Source of the DNA: an uncultured Bacteroidales bacterium
GTDB taxonomy: Bacteria; Bacteroidota; Bacteroidia; Bacteroidales; Paludibacteraceae
Assembly (NCBI GenBank): GCA_902792535.1
Contig: CADAZU010000011.1
Span: 35,706-99,705, forward strand
Length of the DNA stretch: 64,000 nt
Reading direction: 5' to 3'
Below the pieces are notes generated by a model. It did no database searches and was not told the DNA's origin. It saw nothing but the letters and a program-made list of their open reading frames with translations. A program made the position numbers and the translations under genes. Below, in pieces: positions 36,310 to 45,735 of the stretch. Within the stretch, counting starts at the first letter, position 1, and each line of letters starts with the position of its first letter.

Positions 36310-36341
36310 TTTGCATAAATGCAAAAAAAGTTGTATCTTTG
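36310..36341 (+). promoter_or_regulatory. Promoter for raiA
   Basis: TTTG 36310-36313, 20 bases, TATCTTTG 36334-36341. The leader to ATG 36411 is about 60 bases. Confidence 0.65.
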
Positions 36342-36410
36342 CAGCCGATTTTGAAACTTTTGTTGAAAGTATAAAATAAATCTTGTTTAACCTTTAAAAT
36401 AAATCGTATT

Positions 36411-36686
36411 ATGAATCTGACAATTAATGCAGTAAATTTCGAGATGGCAGAGAAACTCGAACAGTTTATCGAGAAGAAAATGAATCGCTTTGAGCGTCAT
36501 TTGAACGCCGACGACAAAGTGGAGGTCCGCATGAGCGTGATCAAACCGCAGACCAACGCCAACAAAGAGGTGAAAATCCGTATCGCAGGTATGTTCGCGG
36601 AGAAGACAGCCGACTCGTTTGAGGAGGGAATCGACGCTTGCTTGGCAGCCCTGGAGGGACAATTAGAGAAACGTAAAAATGCTTAA
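36411..36686 (+). CDS. raiA: Ribosome hibernation promoting factor (short form)
   Basis: 91 residues, the short HPF/YfiA form. The pattern MNLTINAVNFEMAEKLEQFIEKKMNRFERH, a central V-VRMSVIKP strand and C-terminal DSFEEGIDACLAALEGQLEK helix is the usual beta-alpha-beta-alpha fold. It binds the 30S decoding region to silence or dimerise ribosomes in stationary phase. It has a clear promoter and is the first gene of a run that continues into a lipoprotein and two pectinesterases with almost no gaps. Confidence 0.88.
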   Translation: MNLTINAVNFEMAEKLEQFIEKKMNRFERHLNADDKVEVRMSVIKPQTNANKEVKIRIAGMFAEKTADSFEEGIDACLAALEGQLEKRKNA

Positions 36687-36687
36687 T

Positions 36688-37089
36688 ATGAAGAAAATTC
36701 AAATTGTATTGATGGCTATAATAGCCATGACGATGAGTTCCTGTCTGTTCAAGACAGAAGCGACTGTAGATGTGACCGTCAAGAACCCGCTTGGGAGCAC
36801 GGTGGGCGCAGGCGAGTTGGTATATAAATTTGTCGGAACGGACAAGAGTACGTTGTACAGCAGCAATGCGGACGGCAGCGTGGCAACCAATGCGTCAGGA
36901 GTGGCTCATTTCGAGCTCAAGTCTCCGGGTGATTTTGTGCCGAGCGGAGTGGGGTATGACGAGCAGCAGACCTTTATCTTCTGCACGTACGACAAGAACG
37001 GAAAGCGCAATGGACAGATGGCAGTGACCTTGAAACCGGGTGACAAGAACGTGCCGGTGGAGATCAAGCAGACCATCATTGATGAATAA
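36688..37089 (+). CDS. Small lipoprotein with an Ig-like body
   Basis: 133 residues from ATG 36688, one base after the raiA stop. Lipoprotein signal MAIIAMTMSSC (Cys at about 19), then a beta-rich body of about 110 residues (VDVTVKNPLGSTVGAGELVY, ASGVAHFELKSPG) resembling prealbumin/CNA-B-like or carboxypeptidase-regulatory folds. I do not recognise a named family. Its stop overlaps the start of the first pectinesterase (37082), so it may belong functionally with that gene. Confidence 0.72.
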   Translation: MKKIQIVLMAIIAMTMSSCLFKTEATVDVTVKNPLGSTVGAGELVYKFVGTDKSTLYSSNADGSVATNASGVAHFELKSPGDFVPSGVGYDEQQTFIFCTYDKNGKRNGQMAVTLKPGDKNVPVEIKQTIIDE

Positions 37090-38593
37090 TTTGAAGCGAA
37101 AAATAGGAATTATTTTGGCAGCCATGCTTCTGGTGGTCAGGAGCGTTGCTGCCGGCAGTTATGATTTGTTGTGGGATTTTAGCGCAAGCGTTCCCACGAC
37201 AAATCCTGACCGAGGCTTGTCTTATTCGGGTTTGGTGAATGACGCAGAGGGCGTGAAGAACGGTCTGAAAGGCATCAAACTGAATAGTTCCGGTTGGTGT
37301 TCGTTTACCAAAGGTCCTGTTGCAGGTGAGTTGCGTTTGACTTTTGGTCCCCGCAACGGTCGCAACGCTGCTTCATTGCAGGTTTATGCCGGTGAAAGCG
37401 ACGAAGCGGATACGTATCATTTGGTCGATACGACTTGCGAGGTGGATATGCTTCAGACGCAGACGATTCCTTTGCGCGCGAACCAAAACAAGATTTATAT
37501 CACCCGTTTGCGGAATATGGAGACCGTGTTGACGCGGATTGAGTTTGTTGAAGGCGTGTACGCGCATAAGGAGGCGTGTGCGCCTATTCCGAGTCCTGTG
37601 CGGGTGTATAGTGCGGATATGCGTGTGGATACGATGAGTGTGAGTGCTACCTTTTTTATACGCGCGCTTATGGACGCGAACAAAACGGGACATAAGACCA
37701 TCTATCTGCCGAACGGCGTTTATGACCTGGGCGAGTTGGCTTTGACCGCCATCGAGGCAAACGGAATAGCTATCATTGGCGAGTCGATGGAAGGAACTGT
37801 GATCGTGAATGCGCCGGACTACCGCTACGAATCGATCGACAAGAGCGCGACGCTGCGCATCCTGCCTGGAGTGCAGGGAACGTACTTGGCGAACCTGACA
37901 ATCCGAAATGAGTTGGACTATTATCACGATAATAACGGACGGGCTGTGGCACTATGGGATCAAGGCACGAAAACGGTTTGCCGGAACGTGCGGCTCATGA
38001 GCCACCAAGACACCTATTATGCGGATTGCGAAGGAGGCCTGAAGTATTTTGAGCAATGCGAGATATACGGCACGGTGGATTTTATCTGCGGTAACGGAAA
38101 TGTGTATTTCAAGGAATGCTTGCTCCATTGCCTTCCTCGCAGCAAGGACGGTTCCGGAACAGACGCTTTGACGGCATCCGGAGCGGGAAAAGAGGACAAA
38201 GGATTTGTGTTCGAATCCTGTGTAGTACGAAGCGAATGTCCGGTGGTGAGTCTCGGCAGGAGTTGGAAGAATTACCCCCGGTGTGTGTTCCTGAATACCA
38301 GACTGGATGCCAGCAAAGGCAAGTACGAGTTGGAGAATCGCGATATTCGGCGTTGGACGACCAAAGGAATGACGACCTTGCCGGAGCGATTCGGCGAATA
38401 TCGGACGACGGATACAGAGGGCAACGTGGTTTCGCCGGATGAGCAGATCGTGGAGTTTACCTATCGCAACGAGCAAAAAACGATGAACACCATTCTGACC
38501 GAGGAGGAAGCGTCGCACTACACGATGGAGCAAGTCCTCGGCGAATGGGCAAAAGAAGCAATCCAAACAACCCCAAATATTAACAAACATTAA
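37082..38593 (+). CDS. Pectinesterase (CE8), exported
   Basis: 503 residues from ATG 37082, overlapping the lipoprotein stop. Signal peptide 1-24. A beta-sandwich-like N-terminal part of about 165 residues precedes the right-handed beta-helix catalytic domain. Catalytic motifs: HQDTYY at 308-313 (aspartate acid/base), GTVDFICGNG at 330-339 (nucleophilic aspartate) and SLGRSWKNYPR with the conserved Arg and Trp. It removes methyl esters from pectin. No T9SS tail is seen, so it may be periplasmic. It pairs with the larger paralogue downstream. Confidence 0.9.
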   Translation: MNNLKRKIGIILAAMLLVVRSVAAGSYDLLWDFSASVPTTNPDRGLSYSGLVNDAEGVKNGLKGIKLNSSGWCSFTKGPVAGELRLTFGPRNGRNAASLQVYAGESDEADTYHLVDTTCEVDMLQTQTIPLRANQNKIYITRLRNMETVLTRIEFVEGVYAHKEACAPIPSPVRVYSADMRVDTMSVSATFFIRALMDANKTGHKTIYLPNGVYDLGELALTAIEANGIAIIGESMEGTVIVNAPDYRYESIDKSATLRILPGVQGTYLANLTIRNELDYYHDNNGRAVALWDQGTKTVCRNVRLMSHQDTYYADCEGGLKYFEQCEIYGTVDFICGNGNVYFKECLLHCLPRSKDGSGTDALTASGAGKEDKGFVFESCVVRSECPVVSLGRSWKNYPRCVFLNTRLDASKGKYELENRDIRRWTTKGMTTLPERFGEYRTTDTEGNVVSPDEQIVEFTYRNEQKTMNTILTEEEASHYTMEQVLGEWAKEAIQTTPNINKH

Positions 38594-38605
38594 ATTTTAA
38601 TCACA

Positions 38606-41536
38606 ATGAAAAAAACACTACTATTGGCTTTAGGTGCCTTGTTGAGCATCAACGCGTGGTCTTATGAAAACGTGGCAGCCACGGTGAAATGGGCAGTAGG
38701 AAACGAGTCTGCAGCGACCATTGAATCAGACGCGGCAGCCGGCGTGAAAGAAACCAAAGTGGCTGTCGGCGCAGGCCTGACAGTCGTGGGAACGAAGAGT
38801 AACTACGACGCGAATAGCGGTAACGAGATGGTTCAGTACCAACCGGCTGAATCCAATGCCGGCGCGGCAGCGACCGTGATGATTGAGTATTCCGTAAAGA
38901 TGAAGAAAGGCGTTACGTTCACTCTGACGAGCCTCAGTTACGATGCCCTCAAAGACGGAACGGATAATGCTTCCTATAGTTGGAGTTATGCCGTGGACGG
39001 GGTAGAGTCGGCTATCACTGAAGTTTCGAAAGATGATCTGTTGCGAAACAACAATACCTCAGGTGCTCCGGCGTTGAATCACGCAGAGACCATCACCGCA
39101 ACAGCAGGTCAGAATGTAGCTCTGCGTATCTATGTTTCCGGTTTCGCGAATAACAAGAAACTCGCGCTGTCGAATATCATCCTCAATGGTACGATCAACG
39201 GCGAAGAAGAAGTACGTACCTTCACGGATTTCAAGATTGATTTCCGTTCGGAGACTCCGACCTTCGTTTTGCCGGAGAATGGTGAGCAGCCGAGCAACGT
39301 AAGTTTTGCAAACCTGAACTATAAGGATTCTCAACATGGTCTTCAGGGCGGTACAATCACGGTAAACGTGGACGGTCCGGTCAAATTCACCCTCGGCGGA
39401 TGCCAGTATGGCAATAACATCGCTGTGAAAAAAGACGGCGAAGATTTGACGACAATCAATAATAAGGTAGGTTGCGACAACAGCGGCGTAGGAAGCGGTT
39501 ACACGAAATTCGTAACTTGGACTTATAATGTAGAAGAGGCAGCCGTACTGACATTTACGGTAAACGGTTACCTGCCGTATTTCTTCGCAGAGGCATGTGA
39601 TTTCGTGCCGCAGGTAGAGGTTCGCTATTACGATGTAGATGGCAAGACTCTGATCGGCGAACCACAAATCGTAGATGGCGGATCGGCTCTGGCATTCGCA
39701 TACCATGCATCGGATGTAACGGTAGCAGACGGAATGGCTTTCCGCGGATGGTTTAACGGCACAACGCCTACTTCAACAAAGGTAGCAGAGGGCTTGGCAC
39801 TGACCGAAAATTTGAATCTCTATGCGAAGACCAGCGAGATAGAGGTGGCAGAGCAAGGTAAGATTTTTGACTATGATTTCCGTCTGAATAATTTCTATCC
39901 GGAGGATCATGAGTTGCTGACCATCTCCGGAGGTAACTCTCGCAACGGCTCTCAGCACGGCTGGGCATTCAGCAGCGGTAGCACGCTCGGTATCGAGGTG
40001 GCAGGCAACGCGTTGCTGGCAATCGATGTATGTACTTACACCACCACAGGTGAGACTGAGATCAAGGATGCAGAGGGTAACGTCGTAGGTTCCGTTGCCG
40101 TAGAGCGCGAAGTAACGGGCGACGGTACCAAGCAGACGGTTTATTATGAGGGTCCGGCTACCACGCTGACGTTCCATTTCACAGCAACTGCGTATATCCA
40201 TCATATCAAGGTTTATAACATCGCTGCTCTGCCGACCAAGAATGAGGAGACAGGTTATTATATCCTCGCTGCGGGTGACGGCGCAGGTTTGAAACTGGTT
40301 CTTGAATCACTCGAGGATGGCGACAAGATATTCCTGCCGAATGGTATATATGATTTCGGAACAGACGTACTGACCCAGATCAGCAAGAGCAATATCTCTA
40401 TCATCGGTCAGTCCATGGAAGGAACGATTATTAAGAATGCTCCGGATTGGCATAACGAGGGAATCGGCACAACGGCTACTTTCTTCATCCCGAAGGGGGT
40501 TAGCAGCACTTATTTCCAAGACCTGACGATTCAAAATGCAATGGATTATTACGGAGCTATCGCAGGCGGTATGCAAGGCGGTCGCGCCGTGTGTCTGCAG
40601 GATGAAGGTACTCAGACTGTGCTGAAGAACGTGCGCATGCTGAGCTATCAGGACACGTATTACAGCAAGACTGCCGGTGCTAAGCACTACTTCGAGGATT
40701 GCGAGGTACACGGAACAGTTGATTTCATCTGCGGCGGTGCCAGCGTTTATTTCAAGAACAACGTGCTCTATTGCGAGAAACGCAATCTGAACGGCAGCGG
40801 CAGCGACTGTATAACGGCGCATACCGGTAAGGACGCGAGCGGTGACAAGGGGTATGTATTCGAAGGCTGTACGATCAAGAGTGAATGTCCGATCGTTTCG
40901 CTCGGTCGCGCTTGGGGTGATCAGGCTCGTACGTATTTCCTCAATACGCTTGTGGATTACAGTGCAGGCGAGTTCAGCTTATCCGGCAACGGTATCCAGC
41001 GTTGGTCGCAGACGGGTATCAATACCAACCCGACTGAGTTTGGCGAGTACAACACGCATCTGGCAGACGGAACGGTTCTGACTCCGGCAAGCAACGTCGT
41101 GACCTTCAACAAGGGCAGCGAAGTGCAGATGGAGACCGTACTGAGCGCAGAGCGCGCAGCTGAGCTGACGATGGAATATACCCTCGGCGCATGGGCTGCA
41201 ACGGCTGCGGCTGACGCTACGCAGGCTGTCGCCGAACAAGAAGCGAAAGATTTCGAAGCGGACGGTCTCTATCTTGTAGAGGCGGATGGCAAGTTCGAGG
41301 CTATTATCAAAGGCAGCGAGTACATGGACCGTTTCGCAATTTATGACGGAAAGACTTATACCGTACGCAAGGCGAACGGTCGCGGCGGTTTCGGTCCCAA
41401 AGCCGAAACAGAGCAGAAAGAAGGCATTGACAATACCTCTGCCTGTAATTGCAAGGTAGAGAAAATCGTTCGCGACGGACAAGTGATCATTGTTCGCGAC
41501 GGACGTGAATTCAATACCCTCGGTGCGGAGCTATAA
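38606..41536 (+). CDS. Multidomain pectinesterase with T9SS-type C-terminus
   Basis: 976 residues; signal peptide 1-18 (LLLALGALLSINAWS). The N-terminal about 550 residues hold several beta-sandwich and possible carbohydrate-binding parts, including an InlB/listeria-type repeat (MAFRGWFNGTTPTSTKVAEG). The CE8 domain follows with YQDTYYSK, HGTVDFICGGASVYF and VSLGRAWGDQAR. The end (KIVRDGQVIIVRDGREFNTL) is the short T9SS-linked tail common in Bacteroidales. It probably acts on the cell surface or is released, complementing the smaller pectinesterase. It starts 12 bases after the first. Confidence 0.9.
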   Translation: MKKTLLLALGALLSINAWSYENVAATVKWAVGNESAATIESDAAAGVKETKVAVGAGLTVVGTKSNYDANSGNEMVQYQPAESNAGAAATVMIEYSVKMKKGVTFTLTSLSYDALKDGTDNASYSWSYAVDGVESAITEVSKDDLLRNNNTSGAPALNHAETITATAGQNVALRIYVSGFANNKKLALSNIILNGTINGEEEVRTFTDFKIDFRSETPTFVLPENGEQPSNVSFANLNYKDSQHGLQGGTITVNVDGPVKFTLGGCQYGNNIAVKKDGEDLTTINNKVGCDNSGVGSGYTKFVTWTYNVEEAAVLTFTVNGYLPYFFAEACDFVPQVEVRYYDVDGKTLIGEPQIVDGGSALAFAYHASDVTVADGMAFRGWFNGTTPTSTKVAEGLALTENLNLYAKTSEIEVAEQGKIFDYDFRLNNFYPEDHELLTISGGNSRNGSQHGWAFSSGSTLGIEVAGNALLAIDVCTYTTTGETEIKDAEGNVVGSVAVEREVTGDGTKQTVYYEGPATTLTFHFTATAYIHHIKVYNIAALPTKNEETGYYILAAGDGAGLKLVLESLEDGDKIFLPNGIYDFGTDVLTQISKSNISIIGQSMEGTIIKNAPDWHNEGIGTTATFFIPKGVSSTYFQDLTIQNAMDYYGAIAGGMQGGRAVCLQDEGTQTVLKNVRMLSYQDTYYSKTAGAKHYFEDCEVHGTVDFICGGASVYFKNNVLYCEKRNLNGSGSDCITAHTGKDASGDKGYVFEGCTIKSECPIVSLGRAWGDQARTYFLNTLVDYSAGEFSLSGNGIQRWSQTGINTNPTEFGEYNTHLADGTVLTPASNVVTFNKGSEVQMETVLSAERAAELTMEYTLGAWAATAAADATQAVAEQEAKDFEADGLYLVEADGKFEAIIKGSEYMDRFAIYDGKTYTVRKANGRGGFGPKAETEQKEGIDNTSACNCKVEKIVRDGQVIIVRDGREFNTLGAEL

Positions 41537-41543
41537 ATAAAAA

Positions 41544-41580
41544 CCCCACCCCGACCCTCCCCACAAGGGGAGGGGATAGG
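41544..41580. repeat. C/G-rich palindromic element after the pectinesterase gene
   Basis: CCCTCCCC (41555-41562), loop ACAA, GGGGAGGG (41567-41574), with a further C-rich arm to its left. Same design as the G-rich palindromes in the YitT genes but with different bases; may serve as terminator. Confidence 0.7.
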
Positions 41581-41598
41581 GAAATAATTATTATAAAA

Positions 41599-43263
41599 GT
41601 GAATTGGTTTAGTAGTTTATTTTTTGGTACAGGCATAGCACATTCGATTTTTGTGCTAGCGTTGGCGATCGCCGTGGGTATTTTCTTGGGCGCGAAACTC
41701 AAGTTCAAGGGAATCACCCTCGGCATCACCTGGATTCTATTCTGCGCGATCGCGTGCAGCCATTTCGGCATGACGCTTGATCCGCTGGTGGAATCGTTTG
41801 CAAAAGACCTGGGTCTCATCCTGTTTGTCTATTCTATAGGCTTACAGGTGGGACCGGGTTTCTTTTCGTCGTTCGGCAAAGGCGGTTTGCGCCTGAATAT
41901 GCTGGCGGCAAGTATAGTGGTATTAGGCTGCGCAACGGCGTACGTCATTCACCTGCTGAGCGGAACGGACATCGCTACGATGACCGGTGTGCTCTTCGGA
42001 GCGGTGACGAACACGCCCGGTCTGGGTGCTGCGCAACAGACTTTTCAGGATCTGACGGGAGTGTCGAATCCGGATATTGCGTCCGGATATGCGATGGCTT
42101 ATCCGCTGGGTGTTGTGGGAATTCTGTTCTCCATGCTCGTCATCCGATGGGTGTTCCGTATCAAGATGGAAAAGGAGGAAGAGCAGGTGAAAGCGGAGAA
42201 AGGCGAAGTGCAGCAAGTGGAGCATTATGACATGAAGCTGACCAACCCGCAGATCGACGGACTGCATGTACGCGATTTGGGTCTGCTGACGCATGTGACG
42301 ATCGTAGTCAGCCGTGTGCTGGACAAAGACGGCAATGAGTTTATGCCCGACGCGGAGACGCTGCTGCATGTGGGCGACCAGGTGCGGCTCGTGACGGACA
42401 AGAAAAACGAGCGGACGGTGTTGCTGCTCGGCGAGAAAGCGGAGATCAAATGGGAAGAGAAAGAGAAGAATATTCACCTGGTGAACCAGCATATCGTGGT
42501 CACCAAAGACAAGATAAACGGCAAACAGATCTGTGATCTGAAGGTGCGCGACGCGTTCCATATTACGATCACGCGTGTGCGCCGTGCCGGTATTGAGCTG
42601 CTGGCAACGCCGGATCTGCGGCTGCAGCTGGGCGACCGACTGACCGTAGTGGGCGAGAAAGAGGCGGTGGACAAGATCGCAAAGGCGTTCGGTAACTCCA
42701 GCAAGAAACTGGACGCGCCGAACCTGGCGTCGCTGTTCTTCGGAATTATCTTAGGCGTGACATTGGGTTCGATCCCGTTTGCGCTGCCGGGTCTGTCGCA
42801 GCCGTTCAAATTAGGAATCGCAGGCGGTTCGCTGATCGTGGCTATTCTGATGGGCGCGTTCGGCACGAAATGGCATTTAGTGACCTATACGACCACTTCG
42901 GCAAACCTCATGATCCGCGAGATCGGTATATCGCTCTTCTTGGCGGCGGTGGGTTTCGGAGCCGGTAAGAGCTTTATTCCGACCCTCCTCGGAGGAGGTT
43001 ATGTATGGATCGGTTACGGCGTGATCATTACGTTGCTGCCGCTGCTGCTGATCGGTATTGTGGCGCGGTATTGGATGAAGTTGGATTACTTCACCGTAAT
43101 GGGTCTGATCGCCGGTTCGACGACCGATCCTCCTGCGCTGGCTTATGCTACTGCGCAGAGTTCTGCCAATGACCGCGCAGCGGTGGCTTACTCGACGGTT
43201 TATCCGCTGACGATGTTCCTGCGCGTGCTGACCGGACAGCTGATGATTTTGCTATTCCTATAG
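41599..43263 (+). CDS. AspT/YidE/YbjL-family transporter with two TrkA-C domains
   Basis: 554 residues, GTG start at 41599. Two membrane halves of about five to six helices each, repeating the motif FAKDLGLILFVYSIGLQVGP in the first half and GISLFLAAVGFGAGKSF in the second. Between them are two regulatory RCK/TrkA-C domains (for example LRLQLGDRLTVVGEKEAVDK). The AspT type are antiporters for amino or carboxylic acids; the substrate here is unknown. It is about 60 bases after the pectinesterase gene, separated by the G-rich palindrome. Confidence 0.88.
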   Translation: MNWFSSLFFGTGIAHSIFVLALAIAVGIFLGAKLKFKGITLGITWILFCAIACSHFGMTLDPLVESFAKDLGLILFVYSIGLQVGPGFFSSFGKGGLRLNMLAASIVVLGCATAYVIHLLSGTDIATMTGVLFGAVTNTPGLGAAQQTFQDLTGVSNPDIASGYAMAYPLGVVGILFSMLVIRWVFRIKMEKEEEQVKAEKGEVQQVEHYDMKLTNPQIDGLHVRDLGLLTHVTIVVSRVLDKDGNEFMPDAETLLHVGDQVRLVTDKKNERTVLLLGEKAEIKWEEKEKNIHLVNQHIVVTKDKINGKQICDLKVRDAFHITITRVRRAGIELLATPDLRLQLGDRLTVVGEKEAVDKIAKAFGNSSKKLDAPNLASLFFGIILGVTLGSIPFALPGLSQPFKLGIAGGSLIVAILMGAFGTKWHLVTYTTTSANLMIREIGISLFLAAVGFGAGKSFIPTLLGGGYVWIGYGVIITLLPLLLIGIVARYWMKLDYFTVMGLIAGSTTDPPALAYATAQSSANDRAAVAYSTVYPLTMFLRVLTGQLMILLFL

Positions 43264-43276
43264 TAGAAAAAATATT

Positions 43277-44692
43277 GTGTCAAAACACCGACGAGATACC
43301 GACGGAAATAATATTGTGAAAGAAATAAACAAAGAGATATTGCGGCTGGCAATACCGAGCATTTTAGCCAATATCACGATCCCTTTGGTGGGGCTCGTGG
43401 ACACGGCTATCGTGGGTCACCTGAGTGACGCTGCGGCTATCGGCGGTATTGCGATCGGCACGATGCTCTTTGATCTGCTCTATTGGAACTTCGGTTTTCT
43501 GCGTATCGGCACCAGCGGTCTGACGGCGCAAGCCTATGGAAAGGGACAAAGTGACAAAGGACAAAGTGACCAAGGACCAAGTACTAATGTGCCGGACGAG
43601 TGCCGGAAGATACTGACCCAGAGCGTGTCTGTAGCGCTGATAGCGGCGGTAGTGATTTGGGCTATCCAATGGGTGTTCGTGACGGCGGTGTTAGCCATCG
43701 TGCCTTGTTCGGACGAAGTGGCGGCTGTGGCGCGCGAGTATTTCTATGTGCGTATCTGGGCGGCTCCGGCGACCTTATGTCTGTTCACCTTCAAAGGCTG
43801 GTTCATCGGCATGCAGGACACCAAAAGTCCGATGGCGGTGGATATACTGGTGAATGTGGTGAATATGGCGGCGAGTTACGCGCTGGCGGTTTATACGCCG
43901 CTGGGAGTGGTCGGTGTGGCATGGGGCACGCTCATCGCGCAATACAGCGGTCTGCTGCTGGCATTAACGATCTTGTTCACACGCTATTTCCATATCTCGG
44001 TATTGAGGAATTGGGAGGAATGGCGCGCGTCTATGCGCTGGTCCTCTATCCGGCGAATGATGTCGCTCAACGGCAATCTGTTTATCCGTTCGCTCTGTTT
44101 CATGGTGGTCTATGTGGGTTATACCATGTTAGCCAGCACATACGGGGACGCGGAGCTGGCGGTGAGCAGCATTATGATGAAGCTCTTTATGTTCTTCTCC
44201 TTCTTCGTGGACGGTTTTGCCTACGCGGGCGAAGCGCTGGTGGGCAAAGAGTGGGGGAAAGTACCAAGTGACCAAGTACCAAGTACCAAGGAGAAAGAAG
44301 TGAATGAAGTGGTACACTCTCTCTTCTATTGGGCATTGGGCGTGGGAGTTTTTTTTACGATCCTGTATGCCGTTTGGGGACAAGGAGCGATCGCTCTTCT
44401 GACTTCGGACGAAGTGGTCTTATCGGCTTCCACGAAATACATCGGGTGGCTGATTGCTATGCCGATCATTAGCACGCTGGCTTTTATGTGGGACGGCGTG
44501 TATGTGGGTGCTACGGCGGGCGTGCAGATCCGCAATTCCATGATCTGGGCAGCCGTGGGTTTTGTGCTGGGTTATGCGATCTCTTATCGTTTTGTAGGTG
44601 CGCAGGCACTTTATATCGGATATTTTGCGCACTTGATCGCCCGCGCAGTGTACCTGACCGCAGAGTGGGGAAAGGTGAAAGGAGGAAAATGA
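43277..44692 (+). CDS. MATE-family efflux transporter with two in-frame repeat-word insertions
   Basis: 471 residues, GTG start at 43277 (43316 also possible). Twelve-helix MATE architecture of the DinF-like branch (RLAIPSILANITIPLVGLVD, LYWNFGFLRIGTSGLTAQAY). Family members export drugs or metabolites using ion gradients. Residues about 89-103 (KGQSDKGQSDQGPST) and about 328-338 (KVPSDQVPSTK) are encoded by GGACAAAGTGACAAAG and GTACCAAGTGACCAAG spacer words in loops between helices, where they would do least harm. It overlaps the RND adaptor start (ATGA). Confidence 0.9.
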   Translation: MSKHRRDTDGNNIVKEINKEILRLAIPSILANITIPLVGLVDTAIVGHLSDAAAIGGIAIGTMLFDLLYWNFGFLRIGTSGLTAQAYGKGQSDKGQSDQGPSTNVPDECRKILTQSVSVALIAAVVIWAIQWVFVTAVLAIVPCSDEVAAVAREYFYVRIWAAPATLCLFTFKGWFIGMQDTKSPMAVDILVNVVNMAASYALAVYTPLGVVGVAWGTLIAQYSGLLLALTILFTRYFHISVLRNWEEWRASMRWSSIRRMMSLNGNLFIRSLCFMVVYVGYTMLASTYGDAELAVSSIMMKLFMFFSFFVDGFAYAGEALVGKEWGKVPSDQVPSTKEKEVNEVVHSLFYWALGVGVFFTILYAVWGQGAIALLTSDEVVLSASTKYIGWLIAMPIISTLAFMWDGVYVGATAGVQIRNSMIWAAVGFVLGYAISYRFVGAQALYIGYFAHLIARAVYLTAEWGKVKGGK

Positions 44693-45711
44693 AAGGAAAA
44701 CATATTATATTAGGATGTGTGGCGTTGGTTTTGCTCGCTTGTACGCATAGCGATAAGACGCCGCGCGAGGTGGCTCCGCTGCGCGTGAAAACGATGGTCG
44801 TTTCTCCGCAGGAGAACAGCGGTGCAACGCGTTATGTGGGTACGATCGAGCCGGTCCGCGAGACGCCGCTGAGCATGCAGAGCGCAGGGCGTGTGGTGAC
44901 GATTGAGGTGAAGAACGGCCAGAAGGTACGAGCCGGACAGACGATCCTGACGATCGATAACACCCAGGCGATGAATGCGCTTCGTTCGGCGGAGGCTTCT
45001 CTCAAGCACGCGCAGGACGGTTACAACCGTGTCAAATCGGTACACGCCAAGGGAGTCGTTTCCGACCAGAAGATGGTGGAGATCGAGAGCCAGTTAGCGC
45101 AAGCCAAATCGCTCTATGCCGCGGCGAAACAGCAGGTAGCGGAATGTACCCTCAAAGCTCCGTGCGACGGTGTGGTGGATGGTCTGAAGGCTGAGAAAGG
45201 ACAGACGCTGATTCCCGGCGCAAAGGTTTGTTCGATCTTGGATGTGTCTTCTTTCCAAGTGCGGTTTACAGTGCCGGAAGGAGAGATCAAGCGGTTTGAG
45301 GGAGCACAGATTGCGGGCATCGTGGAATGCGCCGCAGTCGATACCGTGCTGCCGATCGTGCTCTCCGAGAAGAGCGTTACCGCCAACCCTGTCACGCACA
45401 CGTATGACGTGGTGGCGCAGATCAAAGGCGGAAAAGAGATCCTGATGAACGGCATGGTGGCGAAGGTGCGGATGAAAAATGAAAGGATGAAGGAAGAAGA
45501 GATCGTTATTCCTGCCCAATGCGTGCTGCTCAAACCCGAAGGTCCGACTGTATGGGTGGTAGAGCAGGGCGAGGCTGTGCGGCGGGAGATCACCACCGGC
45601 GGCTATTTGTCTTCCGGCGTGCGGGTCACTTCGGGGCTCAATCCGGGCGACAGCCTGATCATTGAGGGCTACCAGAAATTGTACAAAGGATGCAAAGTAA
45701 TTGAGAATTGA
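44689..45711 (+). CDS. RND efflux periplasmic adaptor (membrane fusion protein)
   Basis: 340 residues from ATG 44689, with an unusually clear GGAGG ribosome site at 44681. Lipoprotein signal (VALVLLAC, Cys about 18). It has a biotin-lipoyl hairpin (GQKVRAGQTILTIDNTQAM), a coiled coil (NALRSAEASLKHAQDGYNRV) and barrel domains. It links the inner-membrane pump encoded downstream to an outer-membrane channel, not seen here. RMKNERMKEEE near 262-272 also resembles spacer-word DNA (ATGAAAGGATGAAGG). Confidence 0.92.
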   Translation: MKGKHIILGCVALVLLACTHSDKTPREVAPLRVKTMVVSPQENSGATRYVGTIEPVRETPLSMQSAGRVVTIEVKNGQKVRAGQTILTIDNTQAMNALRSAEASLKHAQDGYNRVKSVHAKGVVSDQKMVEIESQLAQAKSLYAAAKQQVAECTLKAPCDGVVDGLKAEKGQTLIPGAKVCSILDVSSFQVRFTVPEGEIKRFEGAQIAGIVECAAVDTVLPIVLSEKSVTANPVTHTYDVVAQIKGGKEILMNGMVAKVRMKNERMKEEEIVIPAQCVLLKPEGPTVWVVEQGEAVRREITTGGYLSSGVRVTSGLNPGDSLIIEGYQKLYKGCKVIEN

Positions 45712-45735
45712 GATTTGAGATTTGAAATTTGAGAT

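Noticed and set aside
36048-36318. Two short plus-strand frames over the 82-bp repeat
   Set aside because: They repeat with the DNA unit and encode palindromic stems; they shift frame between units because 82 is not a multiple of three.
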